Position numbers and translations under genes: made by a program. The notes below the pieces were generated by a model. It worked only from the letters and a program-made list of their open reading frames with translations, was not told the origin of the DNA and did not search any database. Source: Lachnospiraceae bacterium (lineage in GTDB: Bacteria; Bacillota; Clostridia; Lachnospirales; Lachnospiraceae). From it: a DNA stretch of 42,554 nucleotides. Positions 31,763 to 41,162 of this stretch are shown in pieces (the stretch's first letter is position 1; the number at the start of each line of letters is the position of its first letter). The stretch covers positions 1-42,554 of the forward strand of contig JAFTQM010000042.1 in the NCBI GenBank assembly GCA_017462755.1, read 5' to 3'.

Positions 31763-34678
31763 ATGGGACGTGGAAAACAGATTATCATTCTTTTTCTGAT
31801 TTTTGTATTAGGAATCGGATGCTTCTATCTGGGCTATCAGATAAAGACCAGACCGGAGCCGGAGCCGGAAGAAACGGTTCCGCTTGGCAGATATGAAGAA
31901 ACTAACATTTCTTTGCCGGTATTAAATGAAAGCAAGGGCGAGGAATACCTGCATCTGATGCGCGGTATGGACGGTTCTGTGGAGCTGTTTACCGTACTGT
32001 ACAACGAAGATAAAACTCTGGTGCGCGGCTACAAAAAATACAAGCTGAACGCCGAGCTGAAATGGGATGAAGCCGATGCCGGTTGGATGGGACTGGAGTT
32101 TTTCTCCGATACCAACTATGTTATCCGCCTGATGAGCTATGCCGAAACCGGCAGTCTGTATCTGGTGCTTGAAAATCTGACCGCAGAAGTACCGGAAGCA
32201 AATGAAGTCGTGCGTGTCAGCACCGACAATGAGGTGGAACACGTTGGTGTAAAGGGTCTGTATAAGACCAATGAGGATGGAACCCCGATTCAGCTTACTC
32301 ATATGATGATTGCAAATAATATGATTTTTGTTACCGACGAGCATTCGCATACTTATGTGTACTCCTTGGTAAGCGGCGAGCTGTATTATATGCGTGTTTC
32401 TCATGCTCCGTATGCACTCGCATCCGACGGTACGAACGTATACCAAATGGGAGCTTCCCTCAATTCCGTTTCTCCGTCTCCTCTCGAGCAGATACCAAAT
32501 CTTAATTTGATAATCAAGAGCAATCTTAGCGAAGGAGGGACCTCGGCTACCAGCATCAAAATGGCACAGGAACCAACCCTTTGGGAGCGTACCACCACCT
32601 TTGAGGCAAAGGAATCGGAATACGAGATTATGGACTACCGTCTGCTCTATTCCAAGGATACCTTGTATCTTTCCTGTCAGGACGGCATCTATATGTTAGA
32701 TTCCGAGACCAAAAGCTGGCAACCGCTGATGGCAGGCATCGATTGCATATTCGGTCGCCCATCCGTCATACAACAGGACTTTATCGAAAGCAATGATGCA
32801 TTTTATTCCTTTTCCAAGGATTTTATGGACGGCTACTATTTGACCAAATATTCCCGCCGACCTGCCGAAGAGGAAGAAGAAGAGGAGGACGAACGTACCA
32901 TTCTTACGATTTCCTCTTATCGCCGCCGTGCGATTATTACCGAGGCAGTCGTTGCCTTCCAGCAAAAGAATCCTAGCATCAAGGTAGTATATGAGGTTGC
33001 TTTGGATAAAAATCCGTCACTTACGATAGAAGCTTATCAAAAGCAGGTACAGTCTGCCCTTCAATCCGGTACTGCTGCCGATATTCTGGTATGTGATGAA
33101 TTGGATTATACTACCTACATGAGCAACGGATATTTCGAGAATATCAGCGATTTGATGAAGCCGATGTACACCTCGGCAAATCTTTACGGAAACATAACCA
33201 ACGCCATGGCGCAGACCAAAATTTTCGTTACGCCTGCCAAATTCAACGCTTACTTTTCTTATGGAAGCAACACGCTCCTGTCCTCCATGAACGAGCTGGA
33301 GCAATTAGCTGTCTGGTCTGAAAAAAATGATAAAAAGGCATTGTCCTCTTTTTCGGTAAAACAGCTGACGGATTTGTTTGCAAGCTTTTATAATGATGCA
33401 TACACTACGGGCGGTGTAGTGACTGCCGAGCTGCTGACGCAGGCTCTGACCTCCTTCCGGACGGTCGCTTCCTTCGCTCCGGGTAAGGCGGATGCCGAAG
33501 AAAACTGGTATGCAGTACCGGTTTCCTCCGAAGAAAGCCGCACTCCGGGTATTACGTTGATTGACTCAGAACAAGCCTTTGCCGAAATGCTCACTACCCT
33601 ACGGACAATGAATGCCTCTTGGCACAATGCCTGTGGCAGATTTGAACCGGTAAGCCTCGTCGGCATCAACAGCAAAAGCAGCAATATCAAGCTGTCCAAG
33701 GAATTTCTGCGTACATTGTATTCCGAAAAGGTACAATGCCAGAACGTTGGCAGCGGTATTCCGATGAGCAAGAATGCCATCGCCGGATGGACAGCCAAAG
33801 GCATTGAAGAAACCGACCTTGAATTGCTGGCAAATCAGTTGCAGCTGTTGGATTGCTGTTATCAGGAAAATCCAAACCTGCGGGCTGCTGTATATGAGGT
33901 GTTGGAGCTTTTCTTAGTCGGCGACCTGAGTGCAGAGGATACTGCCACTCAGATTCTCTCCTACAATTCAGCTGCCAAGGCTAGCGTCTACGCTCCGTAC
34001 CAGCCGCAGTCCAATGATATCAAGGTGTTGTTTATCGGAGACGCTTTCACCGGCAACAGCGGCTTGGTCGAATCCTTTACTGCACTGGCTTCTCTTACCT
34101 ATCCGGAGATTACGGTAAACTCCTGTGTACACTCTCAGGAAACTTTAAAGGAACAGTTGAAATATATTGAGCAGGATTCTTATTACACCTATGAGCGCAT
34201 CCGCAATGCAGATATCGTTGTTCTGCAGGAAAAATCAAGCTCTCTGACCGGTACGGTGCAGGCAATTTCCCGTGCCATGAGCTATTGTAAGCCGGAAGCG
34301 AAAGTATACTATCTGTTGACCGACAAAGAACTGGAAAGTGATATTTTAGACCGCCTTTCGATTTTTGAACAATTAACCATCATTCCGGCAGGTTCACTCG
34401 CCGCGGAATTGACCGAAAATAGTGGTAGTGATATTACTTTGGCACAGCTCTATACCGATGACAGCACCAATGCGCTCTACGGTTATCTGAATGCACTTAC
34501 CGTATATCGGACTGTATTCGGCACACTTCCTGAACAGCCGGACCCAATCGCCATTACTGCTGAAGCTACCGACGATATCCTCGCATTGGTACCAGGTGCA
34601 GGCGAAGCCGGAAAGCTGTCCTCACTGAATCTGCTCACCGATGCTGTAGACAGATATTGTGAAGAATACTATAAATAA
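31763..34678 (+). CDS. Membrane-anchored protein: N-terminal sensor-like domain, solute-binding domain, degenerate SGNH domain
   Basis: 971 residues. A single membrane helix (about 6-27) anchors it, then a short acidic/Pro spacer. Residues ~40-375 are beta-rich repeats like a propeller (NNMIFVTDEHSHTYVYSLVSGELYY). An acidic E-run near 377-387 leads to an SBP_bac_1-type solute-binding domain (~388-735: ILTISSYRRRAIITEAVVAFQQ, then ILVCDELDYTTY). Residues ~750-971 look like a DUF4886-type SGNH esterase (VLFIGDAFTG, ADIVVLQEKSS, LYGYLNALTVYRTVFG), but the nucleophile Ser is A761 and the D-x-x-H block reads DDSTN (899-903), so it should be inactive. It sits 25 bases before an anchored GH5 enzyme. 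A role in binding or sensing wall or plant polysaccharide is inferred. Confidence 0.8.
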   Translation: MGRGKQIIILFLIFVLGIGCFYLGYQIKTRPEPEPEETVPLGRYEETNISLPVLNESKGEEYLHLMRGMDGSVELFTVLYNEDKTLVRGYKKYKLNAELKWDEADAGWMGLEFFSDTNYVIRLMSYAETGSLYLVLENLTAEVPEANEVVRVSTDNEVEHVGVKGLYKTNEDGTPIQLTHMMIANNMIFVTDEHSHTYVYSLVSGELYYMRVSHAPYALASDGTNVYQMGASLNSVSPSPLEQIPNLNLIIKSNLSEGGTSATSIKMAQEPTLWERTTTFEAKESEYEIMDYRLLYSKDTLYLSCQDGIYMLDSETKSWQPLMAGIDCIFGRPSVIQQDFIESNDAFYSFSKDFMDGYYLTKYSRRPAEEEEEEEDERTILTISSYRRRAIITEAVVAFQQKNPSIKVVYEVALDKNPSLTIEAYQKQVQSALQSGTAADILVCDELDYTTYMSNGYFENISDLMKPMYTSANLYGNITNAMAQTKIFVTPAKFNAYFSYGSNTLLSSMNELEQLAVWSEKNDKKALSSFSVKQLTDLFASFYNDAYTTGGVVTAELLTQALTSFRTVASFAPGKADAEENWYAVPVSSEESRTPGITLIDSEQAFAEMLTTLRTMNASWHNACGRFEPVSLVGINSKSSNIKLSKEFLRTLYSEKVQCQNVGSGIPMSKNAIAGWTAKGIEETDLELLANQLQLLDCCYQENPNLRAAVYEVLELFLVGDLSAEDTATQILSYNSAAKASVYAPYQPQSNDIKVLFIGDAFTGNSGLVESFTALASLTYPEITVNSCVHSQETLKEQLKYIEQDSYYTYERIRNADIVVLQEKSSSLTGTVQAISRAMSYCKPEAKVYYLLTDKELESDILDRLSIFEQLTIIPAGSLAAELTENSGSDITLAQLYTDDSTNALYGYLNALTVYRTVFGTLPEQPDPIAITAEATDDILALVPGAGEAGKLSSLNLLTDAVDRYCEEYYK

Positions 34679-34703
34679 AAAATGTTTGAGGAAGAGGTTT
34701 ACA

Positions 34704-37700
34704 ATGAAACGAAACAAATTATTTGCATGGCTTCTTTTGCTTGCAATCGTATTTACTGCGGTATCATCAAACAATTTGGTTGCCTATGCGGCGGGAGATG
34801 CCGCATCCGCTGCAACAGCGCTATCACCGGCAGAGGTTCTTTACACAATTACCGAAGAAGACCTGACCGGTCTGAACTGGCAGGAAGCATCAAAGGTAAA
34901 GGTTTATGTAAAGATAACCGAGGGTGGCTCCTACTCCGCTCTTAACGCAATGGTAAAGCTGGGACCGGATGGCGCGGACGGTACACCGGTCGGCAAAGCT
35001 TCCAGTAAATACTTAGTAGGCAGCGCACCTTTGATTTCCAAAACCGGAAACATGATTCAGGAAAATCTTGTGGGCAATGCCGGAACCGGCATCTATGTCT
35101 TCCCTGATGTCAATCTGAATCATACCATGCAGGACGGTTCCGCATGGGTGGAAGATTATATCAATGAGATTACCATTACGGTAAGCGCACATACTTCGGC
35201 AACAAACTGCGAATTGCTGGGACTTATCTTCAACAATGGCACCGTATATCCGAAGGGCTTTACCGAGCCGGTAACCGAAGCCATTACCTTAGACGAACCG
35301 TTAGAGGATACCAGCAACAAAAACCGCACCAAGCTGCAGTATGCGGTTGATTTTGTGCCGCGGCTGAATGCCTCCGCTTATGAAGCGGATTCGTGGGCTG
35401 CTTTTACCGCAGTGGTAGAGGAAGCTAAAACACTTCTTGGCAGCACCACTGCTACCGAGGATGCATTTGCGACGATGCATGCGAAGCTGGAAGCAACCAA
35501 GGCGGGAATGCGCTTTGTCATGGACGAAAGTGACTCCGACCCGCTTCCGTTCCATACGCTGGCAGGGGAAGAGCTTGTATACGAAATGGGACTCGGTACT
35601 AACCTTGGCAATACCATGGACGGTCATTCCGGCTTCGCTCCTTCAGAAACCGCATGGCAGTCTGCCATAACCACCAAGGAATATATTACCGCGCTTCACG
35701 ACGCAGGCTACAACACCGTCCGTATCCCGGTTACCTGGGGTACCATGATTAACGGTACCATTGACACCGGTCTGACCATCAACGAGCGTTGGCTGAATCG
35801 TGTGCAGCAAATCGTCGATTACTGTGTATCACAGGATATGTATGCCATCATCAATATTCACCACGATGGTGCAGAGCAGAGCGGATGGCTCCGGGTATCC
35901 TCTGACAAAATTGATAATGTGTATTATCAGTTTGAGCAGGTATGGCGTATCATTGCAGAACACTTCAAGGACTATGACGAGCATTTGATTTTCGAATCCA
36001 TGAATGAAATTACCTGCATGGAGGGTGATTTGAAGAACAGCTCTGCTGCCATTGCTTACGATACTCCGATTATCATGAATCTGAACCAGATTTTCGTGAA
36101 TGTAGTACGTTCCACCGGCTCCAATAACACGACCCGCTGGCTGGCAGCCGTTGCACATTATGCAAACAACGGCTCCCATGAGGTATTTTCTCTTCCGACA
36201 GATTCCTACAATGAAAACGGCGGTCTGATGTTTGCCGCTCATATTTACAAGCACTCTACCAACGTTTCCTGGACCTATGACCAGATTTACGAAGTTGTGG
36301 ATGGCTTAAAGAGAATGGCAAACAAGTTCGATGTGCCGATGTATCTCGGCGAATGGGGCAATCGCACCTACGAGCAGGCAGGTAGCACAACCGGCTACAA
36401 CGATATTGAACGCGCTTATTTTAGTGAAATCGTAACCAAAGCATGTCAGGTAGCAGGCGTTGTACCTGTCGTATGGGATCAGGGCTTCGGCGCGAAGGGC
36501 GAGCACGAAACCGGACTTTTCTCCTATTGGAACCGCAAGGAGCTTCGCCCGATTTTCCCAAGCATCGTAGAGGCTATGGTAAGAGGCACCTATCTGAACG
36601 CCTCGGAATCCAATCAGAGCTATGATTTTAAGGACATTGTAAAGAATCCTGAGATTGTTGCAATTTCCTCAATTACTGTAGAAGACAATGTTACCATGAA
36701 GGTTGGAGATACCCTGACCCTTTCTCCGGTCGTAAGTCCGGCAGATACCAACGATGTCCTGCTTTGGAGTACCGAGGATGACACCATCGCTACCGTGTCC
36801 CGCGGTATGATTCACGCCAAGAGTGTCGGAACCACCTCCGTGCATGTATATTCTCAAAGCGGCTCGGTAGAAAAGACGCTCTTAATTACCGTGGAGCCGG
36901 CAGCCTCGGACATTCCTGCGGAAATCATTACGGACACAGATACCTATCAGGTTATGACCAACCGAACCGGACAGATTTCTGCCATCGTAACCTCCAAGAC
37001 GGATACGCTGACCTACCGTTCCTCGAACCCGGCGATTGTGACCGTCAATGCATTCGGAAAGTTGAACGGTATTGCAGAGGGAACCGCAGAGGTTATCATT
37101 TCCTCCTCCAGCGGTGCGACCAAAACCGTAAGTGTAAACGTAACCAGCACTCTTCATACCAACAGCATCAATCTGGCACTCCACGTCCTTTACAATGATG
37201 CTGAAAAATCCTACTGGAGCTGCGAATTGAGCGAGCCTGTAGCAGTCAAGGGTAACGGTACCTACACCCTTTCCTTTGACCTTGCGACTCAGCTTTCGGA
37301 TGCCGCCAAAAATGCCGGTATTACCGAGATTAACAAGCTGACCGCCATTTACATTAAGGATTATGATGTAACCTGCGGAAATGCAACCAAATCTCCGCTA
37401 ACCTCAGCAGATATTGTATACGACTCGGTCAAGGTAAATGGTACCGAGCTTACCATGCTTGCTCACGAGCCTGCTGCCTGCGTAAAATCCGGTGTGTTCG
37501 ACTCCGGCAAGCCAATCAACGCATGGGATGGCTCGGTCGTAGCGGAGGTATCCTCGGTAGATCATACGGCTACCTTTACTTCCATTACGCAACCGACAAG
37601 CATCGAAGTAACCTTTACCTTATCGAATGTAGCATTTGCGGGCGCTGCAGCACCGGAACCAACCAAGACTCCGGCTCCGACCGAAGCTCCTCAGCCGACC

Positions 37701-37958
37701 ACTGCACCGGAACCAACCAAGGCTCCGACTCCAACCGCGACTCCGGAACCGACCAAGGCTTCGGAACCAACTACCGCTCCGGAAGCAACCAAAGCTCCGG
37801 TCACAGAACCGAATTCAACTACCGATGACCAGTCAACCGGCGCTCCTACGACAGAAGATGACTCCAATACCGGCGTGTGGATTGCTGTCATTGTCGTTAT
37901 CGTACTGATTGGCGCAGCTGCCGGATTTGTATTTGCAAAAAAGCGCAAGACCAAATAA
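34704..37958 (+). CDS. Cell-surface GH5-family glycoside hydrolase (endoglucanase-like)
   Basis: 1084 residues from the ATG at 34704 (AGGAAGAGG upstream); an in-frame ATG at 34659 lies inside the previous gene. Signal peptide cut near A29. Domains in order: a beta-sandwich (~40-195), a FIVAR-like helical module (~213-272), the GH5 catalytic barrel (~285-625), two Big_2 Ig-like domains (~650-820), another beta domain (~830-970), a Thr/Pro linker, and a C-terminal membrane helix with KKRKTK tail. GH5 hallmarks: TNLGNTMDG, NTVRIPVTWG, acid/base E435 in FESMNEI, nucleophile E550 in MYLGEWGN. It should cut beta-1,4-glucan or a related plant polysaccharide at the cell surface. There is no LPXTG motif, so anchoring is by the helix. 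A strong terminator follows. Confidence 0.93.
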   Translation: MKRNKLFAWLLLLAIVFTAVSSNNLVAYAAGDAASAATALSPAEVLYTITEEDLTGLNWQEASKVKVYVKITEGGSYSALNAMVKLGPDGADGTPVGKASSKYLVGSAPLISKTGNMIQENLVGNAGTGIYVFPDVNLNHTMQDGSAWVEDYINEITITVSAHTSATNCELLGLIFNNGTVYPKGFTEPVTEAITLDEPLEDTSNKNRTKLQYAVDFVPRLNASAYEADSWAAFTAVVEEAKTLLGSTTATEDAFATMHAKLEATKAGMRFVMDESDSDPLPFHTLAGEELVYEMGLGTNLGNTMDGHSGFAPSETAWQSAITTKEYITALHDAGYNTVRIPVTWGTMINGTIDTGLTINERWLNRVQQIVDYCVSQDMYAIINIHHDGAEQSGWLRVSSDKIDNVYYQFEQVWRIIAEHFKDYDEHLIFESMNEITCMEGDLKNSSAAIAYDTPIIMNLNQIFVNVVRSTGSNNTTRWLAAVAHYANNGSHEVFSLPTDSYNENGGLMFAAHIYKHSTNVSWTYDQIYEVVDGLKRMANKFDVPMYLGEWGNRTYEQAGSTTGYNDIERAYFSEIVTKACQVAGVVPVVWDQGFGAKGEHETGLFSYWNRKELRPIFPSIVEAMVRGTYLNASESNQSYDFKDIVKNPEIVAISSITVEDNVTMKVGDTLTLSPVVSPADTNDVLLWSTEDDTIATVSRGMIHAKSVGTTSVHVYSQSGSVEKTLLITVEPAASDIPAEIITDTDTYQVMTNRTGQISAIVTSKTDTLTYRSSNPAIVTVNAFGKLNGIAEGTAEVIISSSSGATKTVSVNVTSTLHTNSINLALHVLYNDAEKSYWSCELSEPVAVKGNGTYTLSFDLATQLSDAAKNAGITEINKLTAIYIKDYDVTCGNATKSPLTSADIVYDSVKVNGTELTMLAHEPAACVKSGVFDSGKPINAWDGSVVAEVSSVDHTATFTSITQPTSIEVTFTLSNVAFAGAAAPEPTKTPAPTEAPQPTTAPEPTKAPTPTATPEPTKASEPTTAPEATKAPVTEPNSTTDDQSTGAPTTEDDSNTGVWIAVIVVIVLIGAAAGFVFAKKRKTK
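37654..37806 (+). repeat. Thr/Pro/Ala-rich linker repeat of the GH5 protein
   Basis: Imperfect repeats of units such as APEPTKAPTPT and APEPTTAPE, encoded by CCGGAACCAACCAAGGCTCC-like DNA words. This is the extended glycosylatable linker that holds the enzyme away from the membrane. Confidence 0.85.
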
Positions 37959-37999
37959 CCGCAATAGCGATACCTTGCTAAATACATAGAAACGAAGCT

Positions 38000-38047
38000 A
38001 AAAGCCTTGCAAAGGGACACTGTTTCATTCCTTTGCAAGGCTTTTTT
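38000..38047. terminator. Strong bidirectional terminator
   Basis: AAAAGCCTTGCAAAGG (38000-38015) pairs perfectly with CCTTTGCAAGGCTTTT (38030-38045) over a 14-base loop, followed by T-run on the plus strand; the A-run on the left gives a T-run for the minus strand. It ends the GH5 gene from one side and the acetyltransferase at 38059-38625 from the other. Confidence 0.93.
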
Positions 38048-38058
38048 GATTTTTCATA

Positions 38059-38625
38059 CTATTCTATTCTGTTCCAGTTCGTTATCGGCTTCGGCTCTTT
38101 ATGCTCTCCGAGCATCTTTTCCATGTAAACCATATCGTACCACGCCCCAAACTTATATCCGCACTGCCGAAAGCGTCCGGCCATCCGATAGCCCATCGCC
38201 TCATGGAAACATACGCTGGCATCGGTCAAATGCTCGTCCGCCCCACAAGGATATGCAATACAGGCATACGCATTCAAGGCATTCTGCGCCTGCAACTCCT
38301 TCTCCAGTGCCGCATACAACGCTCTTCCGATTCCCTGCCCTCTTGCATTCTCTGCCAGATAAATCGTCGTCTCGACTGCCCACTGATATGCCGGACGCGA
38401 CCGAAAGGCACTTGCATAGCTATAACCCAGTATGGTACCGTCCTCCCGCTCTGCCACCAGATACGGATACCGCACCGAAATCTGTTCAATCCGTGCAGTA
38501 AATTCCTCCACCGTCGGTACCTCATATTCAAACGTAATCGCCGTCTTTTCTACATAGGGTGCATAAATTGCCAGCAGTGCCGCCGCATCCCCTGTCCGCA
38601 CGCCGCGAATAATAATATTTTCCAT
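38059..38625 (-). CDS. Phosphinothricin-type GNAT acetyltransferase
   Basis: 188 residues from the ATG at 38625 (GGAGGGG upstream; a GTG at 38637 would hide that site). The layout is that of the Pat/Bar/YwnH family: start IIIRGVRTGDAAALLAIYAPYVEKTAITFEYEVPT, then GYSYASAFRSRPAYQWAVETTIYLAENARGQGIGRALY with the R-G-Q-G-I-G CoA loop, and CFHEAMGYRMAGRFRQCGYKFGAWYDMVYMEK at the end. The family acetylates phosphinothricin, methionine sulfone/sulfoximine and related amino-acid analogues. The physiological substrate here is unknown. It is transcribed alone; the divergent ABC-F gene starts 117 bases away. Confidence 0.9.
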   Translation of the reverse strand: MENIIIRGVRTGDAAALLAIYAPYVEKTAITFEYEVPTVEEFTARIEQISVRYPYLVAEREDGTILGYSYASAFRSRPAYQWAVETTIYLAENARGQGIGRALYAALEKELQAQNALNAYACIAYPCGADEHLTDASVCFHEAMGYRMAGRFRQCGYKFGAWYDMVYMEKMLGEHKEPKPITNWNRIE

Positions 38626-38741
38626 AGTCCCCTCCACTTGCAGTATTTTTTGAAATCTATTATAATAACGTATACGTTAAATTTCAAGACAGTTTACCAA
38701 TCACATTCCCTTTGGCACTGTCTTTCAAGAAAGGACATCCT

Positions 38742-40598
38742 ATGAACCTACTTACTTTAGAGCATGTGAGCAAAAGCTTTACCGACCGCATGCTGTTTGA
38801 CGATATCAGCCTCGGCATCAACGAAGGCGACCGCATCGGTGTCATCGGCATCAACGGCACCGGAAAATCCACCCTGCTCAAAATTATTGCAGGAGAGCTG
38901 GAAGCAGATACCGGCACGATTACGCGCGGCAAAACCGTACAGATTGCTTATTTGCCGCAGACTCCGGTATTTGACGATGATAAATCCATTTTGGAAAATG
39001 TCGTATTTGGCAAAAAAGCCGCCGAGGATTATCGCAATTTGACCGGAGAAGCGCGTGCCATGCTGACCAAGCTCGGTATTCCGGACTGCGACCGCCCGGC
39101 GACCTTTCTCTCCGGTGGTCAGAAAAAGCGTGCCGCATTGGTGCGTACTCTGCTCACTCCGGCGCAAATTCTGGTACTGGACGAGCCAACCAACCATTTG
39201 GACAGCGAAATGACTGAGTGGTTGGAGGATTACTTAAACAAATATCGCGGCGCTTTTATCATGATTACGCACGACCGTTATTTTCTCGACCGCGTAACCA
39301 ACAAAATTGTCGAGATTGACAAGAGCCATCTTTACAGCTATGTGGCCAACTATTCCCGCTTTCTGGAGCTGAAAGCAGAGCGTGAGGAAATGGCACTGGC
39401 GACCGAACGCAAGAATAAGAGCCTGTACCGTGTCGAGTTAGAATGGATGATGCGCGGTGCCAGAGCGCGTTCCACCAAACAAAAGGCGCACATTCAACGC
39501 TTTGAGGAGCTGCGTGACCGCGCTGCCATCGAGGTAGACGGACAGGTCGAAATCAATGCACTTTCCTCCCGTCTGGGCAAAAAGACTGTCATCCTCGACC
39601 ACATTCACAAAGCATATGACGGTCGCACACTGATTGATGACTTTTCCTATATTTTGCTTTCGACCGACCGTCTGGGCATCATCGGTCCGAATGGCTGCGG
39701 CAAATCTACGCTGCTCAAGATTCTGACCGGCACGATTGCTCCCGACTCCGGTACTATGGAATATGGCACCACGGTCAAAATCGGCTATTTCTCGCAGGAA
39801 AACGAAGCAATGAACGAATCCATGAAGGTCATCGACTATATCCGCGATACTGCCGATTATATCAAGACTTCGGACGGTACGATTACCGCTTCTCAGATGT
39901 GCGAAAAGTTCCTCTTTACCGGAGCCATGCAATATTCTGTCATTGCAAAGCTGTCCGGTGGTGAAAAGCGTCGTCTGTATCTGCTCAAGATTCTGATGGA
40001 AGCACCAAATATTTTAGTACTCGATGAGCCGACCAACGACCTCGATATCCAGACCTTAACCGTACTGGAGGACTACCTCAAAACCTTCCCGGGCATCATC
40101 GTGACCGTTTCCCACGACCGCTATTTTTTGGATAAGATTGCAGAACGCATCTTCGCATTCGAGGGCAATGGTAAAATCACACAGTATGAGGGAAATTTCT
40201 CGGATTACAAGGCTGCTTTGGCTGCAAAGCAGGCAGCTATGACGGAAAACAACTTAGCCGGTTCAAACAAGGGAAAATCGGACAAGAGCGGCACCGACTC
40301 CGGTAACAAAGCATCCGATACCGGCTCCTCCAAAAACAGCTGGAAAACACCGAATACCCAGCTGAAATTCTCCTACAAGGAGCAGAAGGAATTTGAAACC
40401 ATTGATGACGATATCGCTGCGCTGGAAGCAAAAATTGCTGACTTAGAAGCGCAGATTGCTGAAAACGCAACAAATTACGGCAAGCTCTCTGAGCTGACCA
40501 ACGAAAAAGAAGCTGCGGAAGCGGCGCTGAATGAGAAGATGGACCGCTGGGTGTATCTGAATGATTTAGCAGAACAGATTGCAGCACAGAAGAAATAA
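38742..40598 (+). CDS. ABC-F family ATPase (Uup/EttA-like)
   Basis: 618 residues from the ATG at 38742 with AAGAAAGGA upstream; the in-frame TTG at 38712 would cover that site. Two ATPase domains without membrane helices: Walker A GINGTGKST and GPNGCGKST, signatures LSGGQKKR and LSGGEKRR, Walker B LVLDEPTNHLD and LVLDEPTNDLD. The LDEPTNHLD form with the P-site tRNA interaction linker between the domains (about 245-320) marks the ABC-F class. The C-terminus has a Ser/Gly/Lys-rich hinge (~515-545) and a coiled coil (~560-615), as in Uup. It would act at the ribosome on stalled translation, or confer antibiotic protection; the Uup-like tail favours a housekeeping role. Confidence 0.95.
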   Translation: MNLLTLEHVSKSFTDRMLFDDISLGINEGDRIGVIGINGTGKSTLLKIIAGELEADTGTITRGKTVQIAYLPQTPVFDDDKSILENVVFGKKAAEDYRNLTGEARAMLTKLGIPDCDRPATFLSGGQKKRAALVRTLLTPAQILVLDEPTNHLDSEMTEWLEDYLNKYRGAFIMITHDRYFLDRVTNKIVEIDKSHLYSYVANYSRFLELKAEREEMALATERKNKSLYRVELEWMMRGARARSTKQKAHIQRFEELRDRAAIEVDGQVEINALSSRLGKKTVILDHIHKAYDGRTLIDDFSYILLSTDRLGIIGPNGCGKSTLLKILTGTIAPDSGTMEYGTTVKIGYFSQENEAMNESMKVIDYIRDTADYIKTSDGTITASQMCEKFLFTGAMQYSVIAKLSGGEKRRLYLLKILMEAPNILVLDEPTNDLDIQTLTVLEDYLKTFPGIIVTVSHDRYFLDKIAERIFAFEGNGKITQYEGNFSDYKAALAAKQAAMTENNLAGSNKGKSDKSGTDSGNKASDTGSSKNSWKTPNTQLKFSYKEQKEFETIDDDIAALEAKIADLEAQIAENATNYGKLSELTNEKEAAEAALNEKMDRWVYLNDLAEQIAAQKK

Positions 40599-40618
40599 AA
40601 ATTATATGATTGTAAATT

Positions 40619-40668
40619 CCCACCCCGACTGCAACATCAGGTACTATCCATGTTGCAGCCGGGGTGGG
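40619..40668. terminator. Large intergenic hairpin after the ABC-F gene
   Basis: CCCACCCCGACTGCAACAT (40619-40637) and ATGTTGCAGCCGGGGTGGG (40650-40668) pair over 19 positions with a single A-C mismatch and a 12-base loop. It separates convergent genes and could end transcription, but no T-run follows on either strand, so it may instead be an intergenic repeat or processing hairpin. Confidence 0.55.
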
Positions 40669-40696
40669 CGTATGCTCATTTTCCTATTTATTTTCA

Positions 40697-41152
40697 CTAA
40701 ATCTCAAAATGTTTTCCCATCATCACCAGATTCGTTGCCGCGTAAAAACCCGACTTCTTATAAAAATGCATATGATGCTCGTCATTCACACTAATAAGCT
40801 CCAAATGCTCCACGCCATTACGCCGCACAAGCGCTTCCAACTCCTCCAAAAAGGCTGCCCCATAGCCCTTGTTCTGGTATTCCGCAAAGATAACAATTTC
40901 CTCTAAAAAGTATGCTTTCAAATCGTCAAACTCTTTATAATAGCCCATGACAAAGCCCGACATCTTCCCATCGGCATATTGCACCATACATTCTGCATCT
41001 TCTATGGTCATCACCTGATGAATTCTTTTGTACGCCTTTTCGTAGGTCCAGCAACCATTGTCATAGTTATTATAGTAGTCTACATAGTTACAAACTACAG
41101 CATCAATATTTTCTTCTGTTAATTTAACATATTCCATTTTCTCATTCTCCAT
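40697..41152 (-). CDS. GNAT-family acetyltransferase
   Basis: 151 residues, ATG with AAGGGGATAGC upstream. The core is recognisable: AYFLEEIVIFAEYQNKGYGAAFLEELEALV, with the Q-N-K-G-Y-G CoA loop at about 93-98, then LELISVNDEHHMHFYKKSGFY, the usual Tyr/Gly closing segment. It has an acidic start and a helical cap. It resembles small-molecule or antibiotic-type acetyltransferases; the substrate is unknown. It lies 10 bases after the HAD phosphatase gene on the same strand, so the pair is likely one transcript. Confidence 0.88.
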   Translation of the reverse strand: MENEKMEYVKLTEENIDAVVCNYVDYYNNYDNGCWTYEKAYKRIHQVMTIEDAECMVQYADGKMSGFVMGYYKEFDDLKAYFLEEIVIFAEYQNKGYGAAFLEELEALVRRNGVEHLELISVNDEHHMHFYKKSGFYAATNLVMMGKHFEI

Positions 41153-41162
41153 AGCTATCCCC

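Noticed and set aside
37523-37908. Plus-strand repeat-rich open frames inside the GH5 gene end
   Set aside because: They are out-of-frame readings of the Thr/Pro linker DNA of the GH5 gene.
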